Shown in pieces: positions 7,107 to 9,685 of a stretch of 9,685 nucleotides of DNA (positions within the stretch are counted from its first letter, which is position 1; the number at the start of each line of letters is the position of its first letter). A program made the position numbers and the translations under genes. Source of the stretch: J061 sp003695725 [NCBI: Candidatus Schekmanbacteria bacterium] (GTDB taxonomy: Bacteria > Schekmanbacteria > GWA2-38-11); the NCBI GenBank assembly GCA_003695725.1, contig RFHX01000089.1, forward strand, positions 1 through 9,685, written 5' to 3'. The notes beneath the pieces are model-generated. The model was not told the DNA's origin. It saw only the letters and a program-made list of their open reading frames with translations, and did no database searches.

Positions 7107-7112
7107 CCTCCC
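7107..7112 (-). promoter_or_regulatory. Strong ribosome binding site of flgB
   Basis: Minus-strand GGGAGG followed by five A residues and then the flgB ATG. It is one of the best SD matches in the window and lies within the short leader (about 25 bases) expected from the sigma-54 promoter at 7137-7152. Confidence 0.75.
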
Positions 7113-7136
7113 TGAGATAAATCCACTTGATTCATT

Positions 7137-7152
7137 AGCAAGAAGCGTGCCA
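7137..7152 (-). promoter_or_regulatory. Sigma-54 (RpoN) promoter of the flgB-fliK operon
   Basis: The minus strand reads TGGCACG-CTTC-TTGCT, a complete match to the consensus TGGCACG-N4-TTGCW. The invariant GG (7150-7151) and GC (7138-7139) are separated by exactly 10 bases, as sigma-54 requires. The predicted start of transcription is near 7126, which leaves a leader of about 25 bases containing the flgB SD. The site lies in the only real intergenic spacer and points at flgB. The gene immediately upstream encodes a sigma-54 activator, so the regulator and its probable target promoter are adjacent. Seen: motif, spacing, direction. Inferred: that this regulator is the one that acts here. Confidence 0.9.
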
Positions 7153-7238
7153 TATCGTTGAGATGAGCAAAAATAATCTTTTCTCTTTGTAACTCACTGT
7201 ATTTTTTAGTTTTTTAGAGTTTTGAAAATTTTTATAAT

Positions 7239-7260
7239 ACTTCCTCATTATTGACTTCCT
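7239..7260 (-). repeat. Short direct repeat upstream of the flgB promoter
   Basis: AGGAAGT occurs twice on the minus strand (7254-7260 and 7239-7245) with a 15-base period, about 115-135 bases upstream of the predicted start site. That distance suits an enhancer for a sigma-54 activator, but the motif is short, the spacer is AT-rich, and such activators more often bind palindromes, so function is uncertain. Confidence 0.3.
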
Positions 7261-7282
7261 TATCCAATCTGGAATTTTTTAC

Positions 7283-7312
7283 CTCTACTGCGGGATTTTT
7301 TTTCCTGTAGAG
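7283..7312. repeat. Inverted repeat CTCTAC-N18-GTAGAG, candidate activator site
   Basis: Six-base arms at 7283-7288 and 7307-7312 are perfect inverted copies around an 18-base centre that includes a run of eight T on the plus strand. It lies 13 bases after the regulator stop codon and about 160-185 bases upstream of the predicted flgB start site. This is a plausible place for an enhancer-like site bound by the NtrC-type regulator. A related TAGAGTT copy is at 7215-7221. It does not look like an intrinsic terminator: the loop is long, the stem weak, and no U run follows on the minus strand. Confidence 0.35.
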
Positions 7313-7325
7313 TTGTTTCACGAAC

Positions 7326-8663
7326 TCAGGAATTTATTTGATATTCTTTGAGCTTATTTCTCAAAGTCCTGATGCTTATTTGAAGCATATTTGCAGCTTT
7401 TGTGCGATTTCCCTCTGTTTTTTTCAATGTGCTCAGGATCAGTTTTTTCTCCATTTCTTTGATGGTCATATTGTCTCCAATTTCAAATGATGTATCATCG
7501 TGTTCATCCTGATAATCAAAAAGAAGGTGCTTCGGTTCAATTTTTTCATCTTCGCAAAGAAGCACTGCTCTCTCGATGAGATTTTCAAGCTCTCTCACAT
7601 TTCCGGGCCAAGAGTGATTCTCAAGAGCAGAAACAGCTTTATCTGTTAAAATGATTTCAGGTTTCCCATTTTTTTCGCAGGAACGTTTGAGAAAATATTC
7701 TGCTAAAACTTTGATATCATCTTTCCTTTTCCTCAAAGGGATGATCTTTAATGGTATTACATTAAGGCGGAAAAAGAGGTCTTGGCGGAATTCTCCCTTT
7801 TTTATGTGTTCTTTAATATCTCTGTTTGTTGTAGCTATGATTCTGACATCTGTCTTTATGGGTTTTTTACCACCTACACGATCTATTTCACCTTCTTGAA
7901 GCACCCGCAAAAGTTTTGCTTGAAGTGAAAATTTCATTTCTGTGATTTCATCAAGAAGCAAAGTTCCGCCGTTTGCCAATTCAAATTTTCCCTCTTTTTT
8001 GCTGATAGCGCCAGTAAATGCACCTTTTTCATGACCAAAAAGTTCACTTTCAAGCAATCCTTCAGGCAATGATGCACAGTTTACTGCTATGAAGGGCATA
8101 TCTTTCCTGTTGCTGTTGTTGTGTATGTAGCGGGCAAGAAGCTCTTTTCCTGTTCCGCTTTCCCCCTGAATTAGAACTGTCGCATTGCTGTTTGCAACTG
8201 ATTTTGCAAATGAGAGTATTTTTAATAATTCTTTGTTTTGAGTTATAAATGGCTTTTCTTCAGAATTAGATGAATTGTTATTAGAAATATTTTCACTTTG
8301 CTTTTTTGCAAGGACCTTCTTTATTACTTTATTTATTAGATCAAAAGAAAAAGGTTTGAGTATATAATCGTCTGCTCCTCTTTTCATAGCTGCAACCGCA
8401 TTTTCCACACTTCCATGGGCTGTAATCAGAACAACAGCAGTCTGAGGAGAAAAGGTTTTTATTTGATTAAGAAGTGATACTCCATCCATCTTAGGCATTC
8501 TTACATCGGTTACGATGAGGTCATAGCTGCGATGTCTGATTTTGTTTATAGCCTCATATCCATCTGAAGCAGACTCTACTTCATAGCCTCCAATGCTGAT
8601 TGCTTTGGATAGGGCTATCCTCATTTCTGTTTCGTCATCAACGACTAATATGTTCTTTTTCAT
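7326..8663 (-). CDS. NtrC-family sigma-54 dependent response regulator (FlrC/FlgR-like)
   Basis: A 445-residue complete NtrC-type activator. Receiver domain (about 3-118): acidic pair D9/D10, phospho-acceptor D53 in [14 protein letters not shown]81 and K103. After an Asn/Ser-rich linker (about 120-137) comes the AAA+ domain (about 141-370) with Walker A GESGTGKE (167-174), the sigma-54 contact loop GAFTGA (214-219), Walker B GGTLLLDE (232-239), the arginine-finger region FRQDLFFRL (292-300) and WPGNVREL (352-359). A Fis-type helix-turn-helix lies at about 402-442. When phosphorylated it should form a ring that remodels sigma-54 polymerase. Location beside a flagellar operon with a sigma-54 promoter suggests a FlrC/FlgR role; by sequence alone it could be any NtrC/AtoC relative, so no symbol is given. 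Its ATG overlaps the kinase stop (ATGA), with GGAGGAGG (8671-8678) 7 bases upstream. Confidence 0.95.
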   Translation of the reverse strand: MKKNILVVDDETEMRIALSKAISIGGYEVESASDGYEAINKIRHRSYDLIVTDVRMPKMDGVSLLNQIKTFSPQTAVVLITAHGSVENAVAAMKRGADDYILKPFSFDLINKVIKKVLAKKQSENISNNNSSNSEEKPFITQNKELLKILSFAKSVANSNATVLIQGESGTGKELLARYIHNNSNRKDMPFIAVNCASLPEGLLESELFGHEKGAFTGAISKKEGKFELANGGTLLLDEITEMKFSLQAKLLRVLQEGEIDRVGGKKPIKTDVRIIATTNRDIKEHIKKGEFRQDLFFRLNVIPLKIIPLRKRKDDIKVLAEYFLKRSCEKNGKPEIILTDKAVSALENHSWPGNVRELENLIERAVLLCEDEKIEPKHLLFDYQDEHDDTSFEIGDNMTIKEMEKKLILSTLKKTEGNRTKAANMLQISIRTLRNKLKEYQINS

Positions 8664-9685
8664 TTCATTGCCTCCTCCATAGTAAGAGGAAAGAAAACTT
8701 TAAAGGTTGTTCCTTCCCCTACAATACTTTGTACCTCAATATGCCCTCTATGTGCTTCTACGATATTGTTTACGATTGAGAGTCCAATTCCTGCTTTTTT
8801 AATTTTTGTTGAAAAGAATGGTAAAAAGATCTTTTCTAAATTTTCTGGAGGGATTCCGCATCCTGTATCGGAAATTGTTATTACATAAGCGCCTGAAGGA
8901 TAATCTTTTAGATTGTCTTCGAGTTTGGCATTTACTTCTAATATTCCTCCCTCCTGCATTGCTTGAATTGCATTGAGTATTAAATTCAAAAGGGCTTGTT
9001 TGGCAAGCTCGATATCAAGTGTAATGTAATGAGTCATACCGGGAAAATTCTTAATTAATACTACATTGTTATGTTCGAGGAGATGTTTGATAGAGTCTAA
9101 AAAGTCGTTTAATGCTGAATTAATATCAACTTTATTGAATGAAGGTTTAGGCGGATTTGAAAAAATCATAAGATTAGATATGACGCATTCGAGTTTTTTT
9201 ACAGCTGTTAGGATATGGTCAGAAAATTGTTCTAATTCGTCCGGTGAAATTAGGTCAGACTTTATCATCGATGCAAATAATTCGATACTACCTAATGGAT
9301 TTCTTATTTCATGAGCCATTGCGCCGGCTATTTCACCCATTGCCCGTAGCTTGTTTGTCCTTTCGTTGTGTATGATTTTTTCTCTTTTCTTGAAATGGTA
9401 AGGCTCAATAACCAATACTTTGCCTGCATATGAGGCATTTTTGTCGTATAGAGGCAGGGAATATAAAAAGGCGGTTATTCTTTTGTCTTTTTTATTTATG
9501 TCTATCTTCAGTTGTCCCTTTTTTGAAATCCTATCTAAATCTATGTCACTATTTGTGATTATTTTTAGTAATTCATCTATTGTATATTTTTCAATTTTCT
9601 TTCTTTCTAAACCAGTTAAATTTAGGAAGGCATCATTGTAATCTATGATTGCATTTTCTTTGTCTATTACAATTAGCCCTTTTAG
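8660..9685 (-). CDS. PAS-containing sensor histidine kinase, 5' end outside the window
   Basis: The reading frame is open from its TGA stop to the right edge, giving 341 visible residues with no start in view. Residues about 3-88 look like a PAS sensor domain (GLIVIDKENAIIDYNDAFLN at 3-22 is the typical PAS opening). The dimerisation/phospho-acceptor helix has MAHEIRNPLGSIE (123-135) with His125 as the phosphorylated residue (codon 9311-9313). The ATPase domain has the N box with Asn234 and Asn238, G1 DTGCGIP (273-279), an F box with FLPFFSTK, and a G2 box AGIGLSIV (298-305). No membrane segment is visible, but the N-terminus is missing. It overlaps the regulator gene by 4 bases and should phosphorylate it. 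This resembles the FlrB/FlgS/AtoS group of kinases; the signal sensed cannot be told from the sequence. A TTG at 9413-9415 could be mistaken for the start, but it cuts off the PAS domain. Confidence 0.93.
   Translation of the reverse strand, partial: LKGLIVIDKENAIIDYNDAFLNLTGLERKKIEKYTIDELLKIITNSDIDLDRISKKGQLKIDINKKDKRITAFLYSLPLYDKNASYAGKVLVIEPYHFKKREKIIHNERTNKLRAMGEIAGAMAHEIRNPLGSIELFASMIKSDLISPDELEQFSDHILTAVKKLECVISNLMIFSNPPKPSFNKVDINSALNDFLDSIKHLLEHNNVVLIKNFPGMTHYITLDIELAKQALLNLILNAIQAMQEGGILEVNAKLEDNLKDYPSGAYVITISDTGCGIPPENLEKIFLPFFSTKIKKAGIGLSIVNNIVEAHRGHIEVQSIVGEGTTFKVFFPLTMEEAMK

Noticed and set aside
7283-7312. The inverted repeat as a rho-independent terminator of the regulator gene
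   Set aside because: The stem is only 6 pairs, the loop 18 bases, and no U run follows on the minus strand; the T run lies in the loop and on the other strand.
7102-7325. A riboswitch, small RNA gene or short coding gene in the spacer
   Set aside because: The spacer is AT-rich with no tRNA-like or riboswitch-like conserved structure and no open frame with an SD; only the promoter and short repeats are visible.
1-9685. Mobile element, CRISPR array, toxin-antitoxin or phage gene
   Set aside because: All coding space is taken by flagellar and two-component genes in one direction; no transposase, integrase, terminal inverted repeats or spaced repeats were seen.

Overview
The window is an AT-rich bacterial flagellar locus (about one third G+C by eye) in which every supported gene lies on the minus strand, so transcription runs from high to low coordinates. 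In transcription order it holds: a PAS-containing sensor histidine kinase (its start is beyond the right edge), an NtrC-type sigma-54 response regulator, then flgB, flgC, fliE, fliF, fliG, fliH, fliI, fliJ, a motE-like gene (the position of ylxF in Bacillus) and the first 79 codons of a probable fliK that runs off the left edge.

Right part (7326-9685): the kinase and regulator overlap by 4 bases (ATGA) and form a two-component pair. The regulator keeps all parts of a working sigma-54 activator: receiver with D53, Walker A, GAFTGA, Walker B, and a Fis-type helix-turn-helix.

Middle (7102-7325): this 224-base spacer is the only sizeable non-coding stretch. It holds a textbook sigma-54 promoter (TGGCACG-N4-TTGCT) whose predicted start site lies about 25 bases upstream of flgB. 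An inverted repeat and a short direct repeat lie about 115-185 bases further upstream and are candidate activator sites. No convincing terminator separates the regulator from flgB.

Left part (1-7101): a tightly packed operon with gaps from -1 to 22 bases and an SD sequence visible before every gene whose upstream region is in view. It encodes the proximal rod (FlgB, FlgC), the rod/MS-ring adaptor (FliE), the MS ring (FliF), a rotor/switch protein (FliG), the export ATPase complex (FliH, FliI, FliJ), a MotE-like membrane protein and a probable hook-length protein (FliK). These are early parts of the basal body and export apparatus. The likely logic is that the kinase senses an early assembly or cellular signal, the regulator is phosphorylated, and sigma-54 polymerase is activated at the flgB promoter.

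Organism: a motile bacterium using sigma-54 for flagellar genes. The order flgBC-fliEFGHIJ-motE/ylxF-fliK is the one known from the Bacillus fla/che operon, while the NtrC-type/sigma-54 control is typical of proteobacteria and related lineages. A deltaproteobacterium-like or deep-branching didermal bacterium fits best, but the sequence alone does not settle this. I see no novel defence, mobile or biosynthetic system; the most interesting parts are the regulatory spacer and a few start-site corrections.
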